Translations under genes and position numbers: made by a program | The notes under the pieces: generated by a model | What the model was told of the DNA's origin: nothing | What the model saw: only the letters and a program-made list of their open reading frames with translations | Databases searched by the model: none | Source of the DNA: Canna indica | Taxonomy: Eukaryota > Streptophyta > Magnoliopsida > Zingiberales > Cannaceae | Assembly: GCA_034359265.1 (NCBI GenBank) | Contig: CP136893.1 | Location: 26,296,001 to 26,360,000 of the forward strand | Length of the DNA stretch: 64,000 nt | Reading direction: 5' to 3' | Shown: piece by piece, positions 23,728 through 34,705 of the stretch | How the letters are laid out: the number at the start of each line of letters is the position of its first letter | Numbering within the stretch: position 1 is the first letter of the stretch

Positions 23728-25251
23728 TGTTGGATGAAATGGCACACTAAAGGGGGGGGTGAATGTGTGTTTACTAATTCTTATTGCCTAATTCTTGTTT
23801 AAATCGTTTCTTGATTAGTTAGGCTAAGCACGGTGTTAAAAGAAAACAGAAACAATAAATATGAAGCAATTAATACAAAATAATATATCAATGCTAACAC
23901 GATTATTTATAGTGGTTCGGCCCCAATGCCTACTCCACTACCTAAGCACCCCGTTTAGGATTTCCAAACTAGTTTAATTAGATTATCTTATTTCCTTTAT
24001 AATAAGGACGTTTTCACCAGAGAATCTCCGCTCTCACACTGAAGCAACTTCTACACCCAAAAGTTTCCACCTTCCTACCGAGAGCACTCTCCCACCTCAA
24101 TCCTAAGGACAACAAGAACTAATCCTAGTAAACTAAGTTTATACTGGTGGAATTAAGCCTCAACCACAAAGGCAACCACCTAATTTCAAGACCTACACTC
24201 TAGGTCTTACACAAAATCAAATCCAATAAATAAACAAGTTCAAATAACAATTAAGATTGCAATGAAAAGAGCTAAAAAATAAACCGAGACTAAATGTTCT
24301 TTTTCAAGCCTTCAAAGCCTCCAACTCGCCAAGACATTGAGCTCGAATCGAAGCCTGAGTTGAGGATGAATGTGCGCTTGAGAAAACGTCGACGGAAGAA
24401 CCGAGTGGTTGCAATAGATCTCTAGAAGGCTCAAAAATCACTTCTTTAAACTTGTATTAGCTGTTAAGAAGGGTTAAAGAAGTTAGGTGAGGGGTATTTA
24501 TAACCCCTCAAACGAACGGCTCTTCAACGGGTATTTTTTCGCTCGTTGGACGCCATTCAATCGCTTGCTGATCGATCGTCGGTCGACCGACCGATCGACC
24601 ACCCAACGACCGACGACGGTTCTTACTTTTGTCGCTCTATTCGGTCGACCGATGGGTCGATCGAATGAGTCGCGATTTCGCCTTCTCTACTATCTGGTCG
24701 ACCACTCGGTCGACCGAAGCAGGCACTGCCAAATTTTTGGCCTTGGTCAGTCGACCAAAGTATCTACTGCCATTTTCTGGCCTTGTTCGGTCGACCGATT
24801 GGTCGACCAAAGTAGCTACTGCCACTTTTTGCATCTGTTTTGTCAATCGGTCGGTCGACCAAAAATGGCTACTGCCATTTTTTCTGCCTTGTTCGGTCGA
24901 CCGACCGGTCGACCAAATTTAGGCTGAGGCTGATTTTTAACTTGTATTTGTTACATGCTTTTTCATAGGTTTAGTTACCAAGTTCTAACTTGGATAACTT
25001 TACAATTTAGGCTTGGGATAAGATCATCTTAGAGGTATATTACATGATTTCTACTTGATCTATACCTGAGCCTTTCTTTTGACATTGTCTTCTTCCGTTT
25101 CTTTGACGATCTTTCGCTTTAGTTTTTCCGATCGAACTTTGCATGCTTATCGCAGCCTCAACCTGAACTCAAAACTTCACACATAGATTAAATACATGTT
25201 TGTTATCATCAAAATGAATATCGAGACTTAGGAGAAACCCTTAAGCCAACA
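23728..25251 (-). repeat. 5' LTR of the copia element
   Basis: 1524 bp, TGTTGG...CCAACA. Closely similar to 17182-18624 with substitutions and small indels (including one additional palindromic unit near 24845-24905), so insertion is not recent. Confidence 0.9.
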
Positions 25252-25700
25252 ACCTACTCCAACTTGTCCTATACAAGTCACTTTCTCCAGCTCGGCCTCC
25301 ATGGACGCTAGCTCCAGCTCGGCCTCCATGGCCATTTGCTCAAGTTCGGCCTCTATAAACACTAGCTCATGCTCGGCCTTCGCAGTCGTTCCCTCAAGTT
25401 CGACATTCGCGATCACCTACTCCAGCTCGGCCTCTGTGGCTGTTCGCTCCAACTCGGCCTCCGCGGCCACTAACTCCAGCTAGGCCTCTGTAGTCGTTCA
25501 CTCCAGTTCGACCTTTACAGTCAACTACTCCAGCTCGGCCTCCGCAACCATTCACCCCAGTTTGACCTTCGTGGTCACCTACTCCAGCTCGGCCTCTACA
25601 GCCGTTCGCCACAGTTCGACCTTCGCAATCACCTGCTCCAGCTCGGCCTTAATGGCTACTCAATACAACTCAGCCTTCACAATGGTTGAACACACCATGG
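25252..25700 (-). repeat. 27-bp coiled-coil minisatellite, right part
   Basis: About 16 imperfect 27-bp units (CTCCAGCTCGGCCTCCATGG plus seven bases). Minus-strand translation gives EAELEQMAMEAELELASMEA-like heptad-compatible sequence, open at 25416-25228. The array was continuous with 17040-17181 before the copia element inserted. It is probably the coiled-coil portion of a gag-like protein. Confidence 0.75.
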
Positions 25701-26072
25701 TAAAATATTTCCAAAAATTCTGCAAAGCTACGAAGAAACTAGAAAGTTAACTCTACTTAAGAGCTTGACACGCAGTCCTCCAAACTCCGACCAAGCTCAG
25801 GGGCTATGGACTGGACTAGAACTATTAGGCTCGATTCAATTAGACCTAGTAGTGCCCTACAACCCAACTCAAGCCGAACCAAACAGCTCTGCCTGGAGGC
25901 TTCACCCCGGCCATATTCCTAAATCTGACTCGAGCCAGACCAGATGGCTCCACCCGGCCATACAAGGACATCCACGTTCTTTCTTATCACAAGGGATACG
26001 TCATTACAAGCCTGTCCCAAGCCAAACCGAACTACTCCGATCCTCAGGCAGGAACAAATATTTAGGTGTCTA
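25701..26072. other. Gypsy-element flank, no gene recognised
   Basis: GC-richer sequence with GCTCAGGGGCTATGGACTGG (about 25795) and repeated CCAAACCGAACTACTCCGA-like stretches, reminiscent of the 3' non-coding region or LTR of gypsy-type elements. No partner repeat in the window confirms an LTR. Confidence 0.35.
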
Positions 26073-26873
26073 AATTAGAGAAAACATGAGTAGATAGCAA
26101 AATTCTTAGCAATTTCATGTTTTCATGCCTACTTTGAATGAAATGTAGAAATGTCTTGAAAAATAACTACTATTTACGAAAATGCAATTGAAAATTTCAA
26201 CATGTTCAGCTATTTTTAAAAAGTTGTAGAAAAATCATTCTTGAACTACATCTTCAGTGAAAAGTCTAGTTTCTCCAATTAAATATTCAAAAAATTTCAT
26301 GAAGATTATGATTTATCAAAAAAATTTGAAGTTCATTTTCAGAAATCTAAAGTATTTTTTCTATCAATAACTCATTTTTCCAATACTTTGCATTCTAGTC
26401 AAAAATTTTGAATCAGACTTAAGTATGATATTTGAATTCACTTTTCGTATTATTCTACTCTTTTGGTGGGAAAAATCATTGACTGATACTTGAAAATATT
26501 GATACTTAAGATAGTACATGATTCCTAGTTTTGGGTATTGACTTACATTTCTTGATATTATGTATTACTTAGTCTCTCGTTCGATATGTTATTTTTTTCC
26601 CTTGCGTTGGTTGACACTATTTTCATGAAAACTAGTTTTCAAGTCCCAACTTTGACTTTAATTGTCTTTTCTTGTCCTTTTTGATTGATGTCAAAAGGGA
26701 GGAAAAATATAGGTAAAGGGGAAGAAAATATAGAAAATTCATGCATATAGACAGGGGGAGTAATTTTATCTAGATATGCATGTTGATAGGGGGAGAAATG
26801 TCATGCTTAATATCCTTTATGCTTAATGAAAATATTTTCTTAAGGATGTTTGTCATCATCAAAAGGGGAAAAT
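26073..26873 (+). mobile_element. 3' interior of another copia element
   Basis: AT-rich non-coding sequence resembling 19366-21000 in inverse orientation, ending in GTCATCATCAAAAGGGGAAAA (26851-26871), a polypurine tract directly before an LTR start at 26874. Several GGGGGAG runs (about 26750-26800) precede it. No coding capacity. Confidence 0.6.
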
Positions 26874-29383
26874 TGTTGGCCTAAGGTTTTCAACCTTGGT
26901 TTTAATCTCGATTTTGATGATCACAAATATGGAACTAATAATTTCATGGAGAAATATTTTTAGGTTCCATATCGGTTTGTATACGACGTCCCTGATAAAA
27001 AAAATCATAGAAATCAAAGAAATCAGCAAGAACGCTTGTCGACACTCGGGATTCATCGAGAAGGTTGAGCCTTGGTATAGAGTGTCTAGATTATATGTAT
27101 ATCCTCTATTTGATGCATAAAAATCCAAAAACTGAAACACAAATCCTGAAAACTTGAAAACCAAAAAAATCAAAAAACAGCTCAGAATTTTTTCATGTCT
27201 AGGGAGCTCCTTGGAGGACCACATGATTTAGACATTTTCCTTGCACCAAAAGTTCCGTAAAGGTAGAAACAAGTTAAAGACCGATTTTTAAAAAAATTTG
27301 GAAATCTTTAACCTATCCACATTTGACCCGAGAGATTTTAAAATTTCTAGATTTACGCAAATTAGTACTATACCCAAAATTTTGAATTTTGATCCTTAAG
27401 GGATTTTGACTTTTTAGATATTTTTATTGAATCCAAATGGGGGGTAATCCTTATTTAATATTTATGTTTTGAAGTTAATGAAAAATAAAAATAAATAGAG
27501 ATATTAACTTTGAGAGGTTTGGTCTCAGGTTTGACAAACGATACGTGTCGTCGGAGAAGTCACCAAAATTAAGAATTTGAGGCTTCGGAGTCGAGTGCAT
27601 CCAAATTAGTTTAGCGCTTAGTTTTCCTATTGTAAATGATTTTAAGCATTATCATGATGTCCATATTGAGTTACCAAAGCCAAAAACCCAAAACAGGACC
27701 CGAAACCAAGTCCTAGAGGAAAAATCAGTAATCAGCCTATTCCTAAGTTATCAGTCGAAGTTCGCTCAGTCCTGTTGGCCTAAGGTTTTCAACCTTGGTG
27801 ATTATCTTGATTTTGATGATAACACACTTATTTTGATGGGTTTATCAAGTGTTTGATTTAAGGTTGGGTGATCGATAGTTTGATACGCGCGCAAAGTTTG
27901 TTAAAAATTCACAAAAATTCTAGTGTTGACGACTTCAGAGGCGATTGGGTCAGAAGTTAGGTCTAGGTTTAGTTTTTTACGTAAAATGGTTTTAAGGCAT
28001 CTAAACACCTATATCTATGTATTTATTCAAAGTCAAACTCCTCCCGAAACTCGAAACCGAATCCGAGTCAAAAAATTAGCAAAAATCATAAATCAGTTAT
28101 CACTCAGGTTATCTGGCGATGTTCGGTCGATCCTCGGTCGACCGATGGTCGAACAGAGATCAATCAAAATACCCAACAGATCTATTTTGATCTATTGAAC
28201 GGCTAGTTTTGAGCCCATACCCTTGTCACCTCTATAAAAGCTCATGAAACTAGCCTCCCTCGGGTCCTAATGCTTCATTGAGTCCATCATTGAAAGATTG
28301 AGTCAAACTCCTTGAGTTTTAAACCATATTTCTCAATCTTACCATACTTGATTCTTCTACTCATCTTCAAGCCATTCTTGATTCAAAGATTCATCATCTC
28401 GAGGCCTTGAAGGATTAGGAGGAAGCTAGCAAGTGCACTAACTAGTTTTGTTTTACATTTGTGCTTATTATTATTATTTTTATATACTTATATTTTTGTT
28501 CTCATTTAAACTTGTTTAAGATCTAGGTTGTTGGGTCTTGAGTGTTGGTGGTTGCCTTGGTGTAGAGGCATAAGTCCACCCTTATAATTTAGGATTAGAG
28601 TGTCCTTTAGGGTTTGAGGTGGGAAAGACTTTTCAGTGTAAAAGCAGAGACTTTTTAGTGTGAAAGCGGAGACTTTTCAATGTAAAAGTCCTCATTGTAG
28701 AGGAACTCTACATCTAGTGGATTAGGTTTGAAATTCTAATCAGGGTGCTTAGATAATGAAGTTGGTGGGTTTTCGAACCACTATAAATTCACTTGTGTTA
28801 ACATTGCTTGTTTGTTCTTAATTGATTTATATATTTGCTTCCGCACTTGGCTAATTAGTTGTGTTTGCCTAATTACTCAAGAATCCATTAAAATGGAAAT
28901 TAGATGAAAGAATTAGCGTAACATACTATTCACGCCCCCTAGTTTGGGCATTCAACTTACAAATCCTCGGTCGACCAAAGATTGACCGAAATGTTACTAA
29001 AATTTTCAAAAACTTTTCGGCCGAAGCTCAGCCAAATCTCGTTCAATCGAGATTCGACCGGCGGTCAATCGAAATGCCTAATGTATTTTTAATCCGTTGA
29101 ATGGCTAGAAACCACCTTATACCTCCACCACCTCTATATAAACTCATGTTTTCATGTGTTTATGACAAGTTACTATTCCATTGAGCTATCGAGCATACCT
29201 TTGATCTTTAAAGATTTATCTTAAGAGCCAAACCCTAGTTTTCATCACCTCAAAGTTTTCCTTCAATCTCAAGCACTCAAATTCGGTGTGAATATCTTTC
29301 TAAGGCTTGGAGTTCTCAGTTTTGAGTTTGTTATCATCAAAATGAAGAGGGAGATCAAGGTTGAAAATTCTAGGCCAACAAAA
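26874..29383 (+). mobile_element. Copia-type LTR debris with a nested LTR
   Basis: Starts TGTTGGCCTAAGGTTTTCAA after a polypurine tract. The outer LTR (26874-27772, resuming at about 28962) is interrupted by another LTR. It carries its own TATA region (CCTCTATATAAACTCATG, about 29130) and GGTCGACC-type units. It ends near 29332-29383 in an inverted copy of its own first ~50 bp (AGGTTGAAAATTCTAGGCCAACA), so a head-to-head or recombined LTR is present. No internal genes. Confidence 0.65.
27773..28961 (+). repeat. Nested LTR (probable solo LTR)
   Basis: 1189 bp from TGTTGGCCTAAGG to CATTCAACTTACA. Left flank AGTCC and right flank AATCC match at four of five bases, an eroded 5-bp target duplication. 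TATAAAA at about 28233 and the block GGTGGTTGCCTTGGTGTAGAGG (about 28548) align with the other copia LTRs. Confidence 0.6.
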
Positions 29384-29917
29384 ACATGATCATTCAAGTC
29401 TTTCAACAGTAGCGGTGGAAAGCAAACTAGGTGTTGATCAGATAGCATCTACCCTTACGGCTCATTCGTTTCACAAGATAGAATTTCGATCATATAGAAA
29501 TTTAATTGAAATTAATCAGGATAAAAATCACGTAGGATAAATTTATATTGTATCCTTTGTTTATTTAGATCTTGAATAAGATTATTGGATAAGGCAAAAA
29601 TTTCAAATCCTGTATTTGTTTTGACTTCAAATAAGATAGTGATGTATTAATAATTTAATATTTATATTTGATTTTACTAATATTTTTTTTTAAGAATTAT
29701 GAAATTAAAATTAATTAATTAATTTTAACATAATAATATAAAATTTTGACAAAATATTTCCTAAAAATTAAATTAAAATTTCCTATCACACATACGAATT
29801 CATGAAAAATACACAAATACTACTCTCTCCATACAATAACAAGTGATCTGTTGAAAGTTTCTTTCATAATGAAAAATATAATTTTGAATTTAATTTAATA
29901 TATAGAATGTAACCGAG
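29384..29917. other. AT-rich flank of the viral locus, no gene
   Basis: No gene recognised. About 29450-29660 contains TTTGTTTATTTAGATC and TATTTGTTTTGACTTCAAAT stretches like MITE ends seen at 42.3 kb. The last 270 bp before the virus is almost pure A/T. Confidence 0.45.
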
Positions 29918-31620
29918 CGGCTATATTTCCTAGTTTCTTCTTGCATTCGCGGGCAAAGTGCCCTTCTTCCCCACAGATAAAGCACTTGCATCGCCTTACT
30001 CTGTCAGCATGCTTTTTCTTGAAAATTCTTACATGGGTATCATGTGGTTTACCTTTGTAGGTTCTGGCCTTTCTTAGGCCATATTTCTTTTCCTTTCTGT
30101 AATACCCTGGTATGGGTATTTTTCTGCAGATAGTTAGGTCCTTTAAACTTCTTTGAAATGCGGCCCTCTTGCACTGTTCTTCTAAATACTGATATGTGAA
30201 GTGTATTCTTGGGAATACACCTACAGTATTGCCTGGGTGCTTTTGTGCAAACGCCATTTCCAACTCTTTTCCAATGATAGGAGGCATCTTTCTAAAGAAC
30301 TTCTCTGATAGCTCTGAAGAAACGTACATCCTCCCTGACTTTGCGGCTAAGACTTTGTAGTCGTTGATGTAATCAAAGAGATCCTTCACATTATGACATG
30401 AAAGTCTTTCTAAGTCGTCATATGCTCGATTTTGTTCTTCTGTCGAGCCTGTAGTAGGGTCTTCTAATAGAAACATTCTTCTGATTTGCGATAATACGTT
30501 TTGAGGATCATCTGCGATGTTTGTAAGCTCATCATATTCAGTTGGATACGCCATCCTCCATTGTATCCAGGTCTTTTTCTCTGTTTCTCCAAGCAAATTT
30601 TCTATGTAACACATCTTGGACTTGTTATCAGTCCAATTCTTTTCGTTCACCAGGTTCAGTGTGATGGATTCCCACCTTGAAATAACATCGCTATATTGTC
30701 CTACGTGTTCTGGCAGGACTAGAATAGCTCATGTGCTTGCTTGTGCTGATGGCAGGCTAAATTTTTCATTGTGCTGCTTTGAGTAGCCTCCTCTGAGGCC
30801 ATTTACTCTGGAATTTATTATAGGAATGTTAGAACTTCCTATTCCTTGAGGATTGTAGCCTGTTGGGACTCCTGGTGGGTACATCGCTGGACCCATTATG
30901 GGCTCTTTTGGGAGCCTTGTTACTGAGGATTCAGCGGTGGTTGCAGTAGTGAATGCTGATTCCACTTTCTTCTCATCAACCTTTTTAACTAATTTCTTGA
31001 GCATTTGGTAGTCCATTTCTGCCGTATATGCCACTTCATTAGCATCATAATAATTATACCCTTCCCCCTCTGAAAAAAATAGGTTCCACCTATTTAAATC
31101 ATCAACTAGGTCATCTGAACAGCCTTCGGATGTATCCCACTTGGGTAAATCATCATCACTATCCCACTTGGGTAAATCATCATCAGTGTTTTCGTCTTCT
31201 GGTGGAGGATCATCATCCTCCTCATCACGTAAAGACATGAGGTGTCGTAAGACTGCTATGTCTTCATCTTCTTCTTCTTCGTATTCTGAGTTATTTTCAT
31301 AGTCACTATCCCAGTCACAAGTCATCATAGCGACTAGCTCATGATCCATATCAACGAGATCGTCTTCTTTGTTGGCTGTGTCTGCTGTTGATGTGTAATT
31401 TGTGAATTGTACTGCTAACGTACCATCCGTCCTTGTACGAATGTTTGAGGTTTGTGGGTTTTGTGTTGTTAGGATTACAGCTGGTCTAATAATCCATTGT
31501 TGACCTTGTAAACTTGTTGTAGTTCTCATCTGTCCGGGAATTGCTCGAATTCCTCGGCTGGCTAAGTGGTCTGCAACATGTTGAACGTTGTAGCGGAAGT
31601 TTGTATGGCTACTGTTGGAA
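29918..31620 (-). pseudogene. Endogenous badnavirus-like polyprotein fragment: movement C-part and capsid (left copy)
   Basis: Middle part of a Caulimoviridae polyprotein. The minus strand reads the end of the movement region, an acidic stretch (31380-31060), then the capsid region with the CCHC finger CFICGEEGHFARECKK (about 29986-29940). A direct copy lies at 35645-37320. An in-frame TGA at 30729-30731 breaks it; the same TGA occurs in the other copy. It carries a 24-bp tandem duplication in the acidic part (two DDDLPKWD units, about 31130-31175) that the other copy lacks. The left end at 29918 stops within the finger-downstream region and abuts AT-rich DNA. The right end at 31620 is fused directly to a different viral gene. 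Confidence 0.85.
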
Positions 31621-31833
31621 AGTTATCTGATAGACCTTTTGAGCCCATTTGTGCTCTTTGTCCATTGCTCTTGGAAATTTGAACAGAATTTTTCCCGTTA
31701 GTCTTTCAAACTCTTCAAATCCGGTTGCTCCACCTAGGACTGCCCAATACTGAGCAGTTGTGATGTCTTTCCTTGTTGATGCATATGTTCCTCGGTTAGC
31801 GTCAGCGAGCTTCTTGAGTTCGTCTAAAATCAT
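31621..31833 (-). pseudogene. Small viral ORF, truncated (left copy)
   Basis: Start MILDELKKLADANRG, identical in its first part to the 138-residue ORF at 40846-41262 but cut after about 67 residues where the movement-region fragment begins. It lies downstream of the RT/RNase H region on the same strand. Function not recognised. Confidence 0.8.
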
Positions 31834-31941
31834 CTTTAACCTACAAACAAAAATAAAATTAAATGTGTGGATCTTATTCTAGGGGTTATCCACTTCCCCT
31901 ATCAATAAAAGTGATTAGTTTCTGGCCGGATATTTCCCTTT

Positions 31942-33566
31942 CCTTAGGGTCTCATAGTCCAGCCAGGATTCTTCTGGGTTGAGTTCTTCATCGTCTTCAT
32001 GGTTTGGACTTTCAAAATCTTCGAATTTTGGTTCCTCTGACTTATAGAGGTTGGCCCTTGAGTTTTATGATTCAGCTTGCTCATAGGCGCGGGTGTATGA
32101 GCGAGGTGGAATATAAATGGCTTCAATTTTCTTTTCCTCAGATGGAATGACTTCTTCAGATTCTTGCTTGATCAGTGAGTCGTACCCTTGTTCTTCTTCG
32201 AATTGTTCTACTCGCCTCAGGATCTGTTCAACTTCTTCATATTCGTCCCAGTAAGGGATTTCGTCCCAATAAGGAGGCGGGTTTTGATCTTCCATGACGG
32301 ATTCTATAGCTGTTTCATTTTCTTCTAGTATTTCCTGCAGCTCATCATCCCATGAAGTGATGGCCATAAGAGCCATATCTTCGTCATGCGAGGCTAGGAG
32401 TAGATCATTTATCGAGTCAATTGCCATACTGAGTGTCTGAATAACTTCGTGTGGCGCTTGCTCAGTTTCTCTTAAAGCATCTTCTAGGGCCAAGAGATTT
32501 TCGATCATACCCTCTGGTTCTCCTTTTGTCAGAACTAGGTTTGCAGTGAGTCTTGAAAGTGCATCGGCTAATATGTTCATTTTGTCGTCTATGTGTTCAA
32601 AATGCACTTGAATGCCTGTCCCTGTGACAAAATCTACAAAATTTATCCATCTTACTCTTGATGGTTTGTTCTGCGCAGACTTGTTGTGGAAACTAATAAT
32701 TGCCTGACAGTCCGTTCTGAGAGTGATTTCTTGTTTGTCCAAGTAATGAATTTTTAGCGCTCTCAGTGTTTCCATGCAAGCATGTATTTCTGCATCAATA
32801 GTAGACTTGACTATTGGGAACTTTCCACTCGCATAAGCACAGATCCTTTCTGTGCTTCTTGGATCATTTTTCTTTGATTTCCACTTGCAGATGCCCCCCC
32901 ATCCTTCCATGCATCCATCAGTCTCTAGGACTATGTATGCATTTTGAGGAGGTAGTTCCAGGTCAGGGAGATGCTGGACTAGGTCTTTGATCTTCAAAAT
33001 TAACTCTTGATCTGAGCGCTTTATTCTCTTATCTCCATGGGGACCTGTCTTGGAGTAAATGGTGTTTCTGGGTAAAGAGTCCGGTCTTTGATCTTCAAAA
33101 TTAGCTCTTGATCTGAGTGTTTAATTCTCTTGTCCCCATGTGGACCTGTCTTCGAGTAAAGTGGTCCTAATAGTGTTCCCAGGTTAGGTATGTATGATCT
33201 GGCATAGTTCAGGATACCTAACCACGACCTCAGACCTGTTTTGCTCTTGAGGCTTTCTTCATCAAAGCTTATAATCTTTTTGATTATATGTGGTTGCAAT
33301 CGGATTTTATTCCTTCCAATGATTGCTCCGAGGAACTCAATTTCCTCCGTTGCTATTTTCATTTTTGTGGGGGATAACACTAATCCCCATTTTTCACATA
33401 TCTGGAGCATCTTCTCCAAATGTACCGAGTGCTGCTCTTCATTCTCAGAGAAAATTAGTATATCATCTATATACACTGCAATAAAATCTTCCGTACCTTC
33501 AAAGCATTTGTCCATTTTTCTTTGGAATATTGCTGGAGCATTCTTCAGTCCGAATGGCATTACCAT
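31942..33566 (-). pseudogene. Endogenous badnavirus-like RT/RNase H fragment (left copy)
   Basis: Reverse transcriptase with the active-site motif YIDD intact (AVYIDDILIFSENEEQ, about 33475-33430), then RNase H with ETDGCMEGWGGICKWK, AYASGKF and DAEIHACMETL, as in badnaviruses. Inactivating changes: a short duplicated stretch near 33000-33100 ends the first frame at 33021 and shifts the next; an RNase H motif reads HIDDK where the other copy has HIDGK (about 32586); a stop near 32065 shortens the tail. The RT start is cut at 33566 where the strand of viral sequence flips. Confidence 0.85.
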
Positions 33567-33821
33567 GAGTCAGAGAAGTTTAAGAGAAAGTTCAGCCCAC
33601 TTCTGAGAAGGTTACAAGACCAAGGGTTCATAGGAGAGAACCCTACTCAACATTGGTGTAAAAATCAAGTTACCTGCAAGCTTGATATTATCAATCCGGA
33701 TTTAACAATCCAAGACAAACCCCTGAAGCATGTCACCCCAGCAATGAAGGAACAATTCGACAGGCATGTAAAGGCGCTGCTAAAAATTGGGGCTATCAGA
33801 CCAAGTATAAGCCGCAGATGA
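33567..33821 (+). pseudogene. Viral fragment just upstream of the RT core (left arm, plus strand)
   Basis: Short polyprotein fragment whose reading frame includes LLRRLQDQGFIGENPTQHW and LKIGAIRPS, the stretch that lies before the RT core in badnaviruses. It faces away from the RT core it should join, so the polyprotein is inverted at 33566/33567. An inverse copy is at 38870-39112. Confidence 0.75.
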
Positions 33822-34051
33822 TAGAGCAGTTATAAGCTCTATGGAGATAGACTTGACAACAGGTACGCAACTAGCGTACGCAGCACCTGATATCACCCTC
33901 AGTATACATGATTTTAGGGAGCACATACAGCTTGTACTCCAAACACATGGATATCAAGGATGGCAAGGAGGTGAGAGTAACCTTTTGCTCTCAAGATCGT
34001 TGATCGGAAGACTTTCCAACAGTAGCCATACAAACTTCCGCTACAACGTTC
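33822..34051 (+). pseudogene. Viral movement-region fragment (left arm)
   Basis: Short internal piece of the movement region (GTQLAYAAPDITLSIHDF, GGESNLLLSRSLIGRLSNSS) joined on the left to the pre-RT fragment and on the right to the viral primer-binding site. The same abnormal order occurs inverted at 38628-38870, so the joins are older than the inverted duplication. Confidence 0.75.
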
Positions 34052-34244
34052 GGTATCAGAGCTTTGTTTAAGGTACACTCGTGATAATTCCTGTGTTTAA
34101 ATTTGATATATTACTTCAAGTTGTTTACTTAAGATAGGCGATAAGGAGGGATAACAGTATTCGCTATAGAAGAAGATTTCCCGCTACGTTCGTAATCTTA
34201 AGGAGACAATAGCCAAGTAGTGTATCAATATCTTAAGCACATTT
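34052..34244 (+). other. Viral primer-binding site and short leader (left arm)
   Basis: GGTATCAGAGC at 34052-34062 is complementary to initiator tRNA-Met, the origin of minus-strand DNA synthesis in pararetroviruses. About 180 bases of leader lead to the next ORF. Inverse copy with the same site at 38617-38627. Confidence 0.8.
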
Positions 34245-34658
34245 ATGAGTGACTGGCGCTTAACAGCAGCCAGTACAGTTTACACCGAAGCTCTAAAGGC
34301 AACCGAATCTCTCAGCCAACCGGCCGAAGGATTCATTAAGCCATCTCTTGTTACACAAAAGTACTCTGAAACTTTGTTCAAACAGCTTAACACTCTGATT
34401 CAGCTTACTGTTAAGATAAAAGAACAACTAGATGAACTAAAGGAGGAAGTAAGAATCTTAAAGCAAGCCAAGGAGAAGTCTGATCCAAAGGAACTTGCAA
34501 CTTCTATTGAAAGCCTAACAAAAGACTTGCAAAAACTCAAGATCGGAGAACCTTCAACATCCGGAACAAAAATCCCAAAAGTACAAGGGAAACTTTTTGT
34601 CTACAAAGATCCAAAGGTAATCTTTGAACAAGAAAGAGAAAAGGCAAAACAAAGATGA
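34245..34658 (+). pseudogene. Small viral ORF with coiled coil (left arm)
   Basis: 137 residues, open from ATG to TGA. A leucine-rich heptad region (about residues 48-100, LDELKEEVRILKQAKEK) suggests a coiled coil, and position directly before the polyprotein fits the small virion-associated protein of badnaviruses/tungroviruses. Its stop overlaps the polyprotein start (ATGA). The left copy has DPKVIF where the right copy has DAKVIF near the C-terminus. Called part of a pseudogene because the polyprotein after it stops at about 34705. Confidence 0.7.
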
Positions 34659-34705
34659 CTTCCACAAGAACAGAAGTTGTTGGTCCCAGACCTTCAATCT
34701 CCGGC

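Larger units (their letters stand above)
17182..25251 (-). mobile_element. Ty1/copia LTR retrotransposon, pol-less, with target duplication
   Basis: An 8070-bp element on the minus strand. Flanking ACCTA occurs at 17177-17181 and again at 25252-25256, a perfect 5-bp target duplication. Both LTRs run TGTTGG...CCAACA. The 5' LTR (23728-25251) is followed by a primer-binding site at about 23712-23725, TGATATCAGAGC on the minus strand, complementary to initiator tRNA-Met with one mismatch. A polypurine tract (AAAAAGGGGGAGAT on the minus strand, just right of 18624) precedes the 3' LTR. Only gag is recognisable; protease, integrase, RT and RNase H were not found. The rest of the interior (18640-22250) is AT-rich non-coding DNA with a further LTR fragment and a hAT insertion. 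It would depend on another element for movement. Confidence 0.9.

Noticed and set aside
33241..33606. 121-codon plus-strand ORF (and its twin at 39073-39438)
   Set aside because: Antisense shadow of the reverse transcriptase; no family features.
34052..34062. tRNA-Met gene
   Set aside because: Only the 11-base primer-complementary segment is present; no cloverleaf sequence around it.
34554..34705. Open frame on the minus strand continuing past the viral protease motif to 34554
   Set aside because: Viral minus-strand similarity stops at about 34706; the rest is the antisense of the plus-strand arm carrying the small ORF and polyprotein start.
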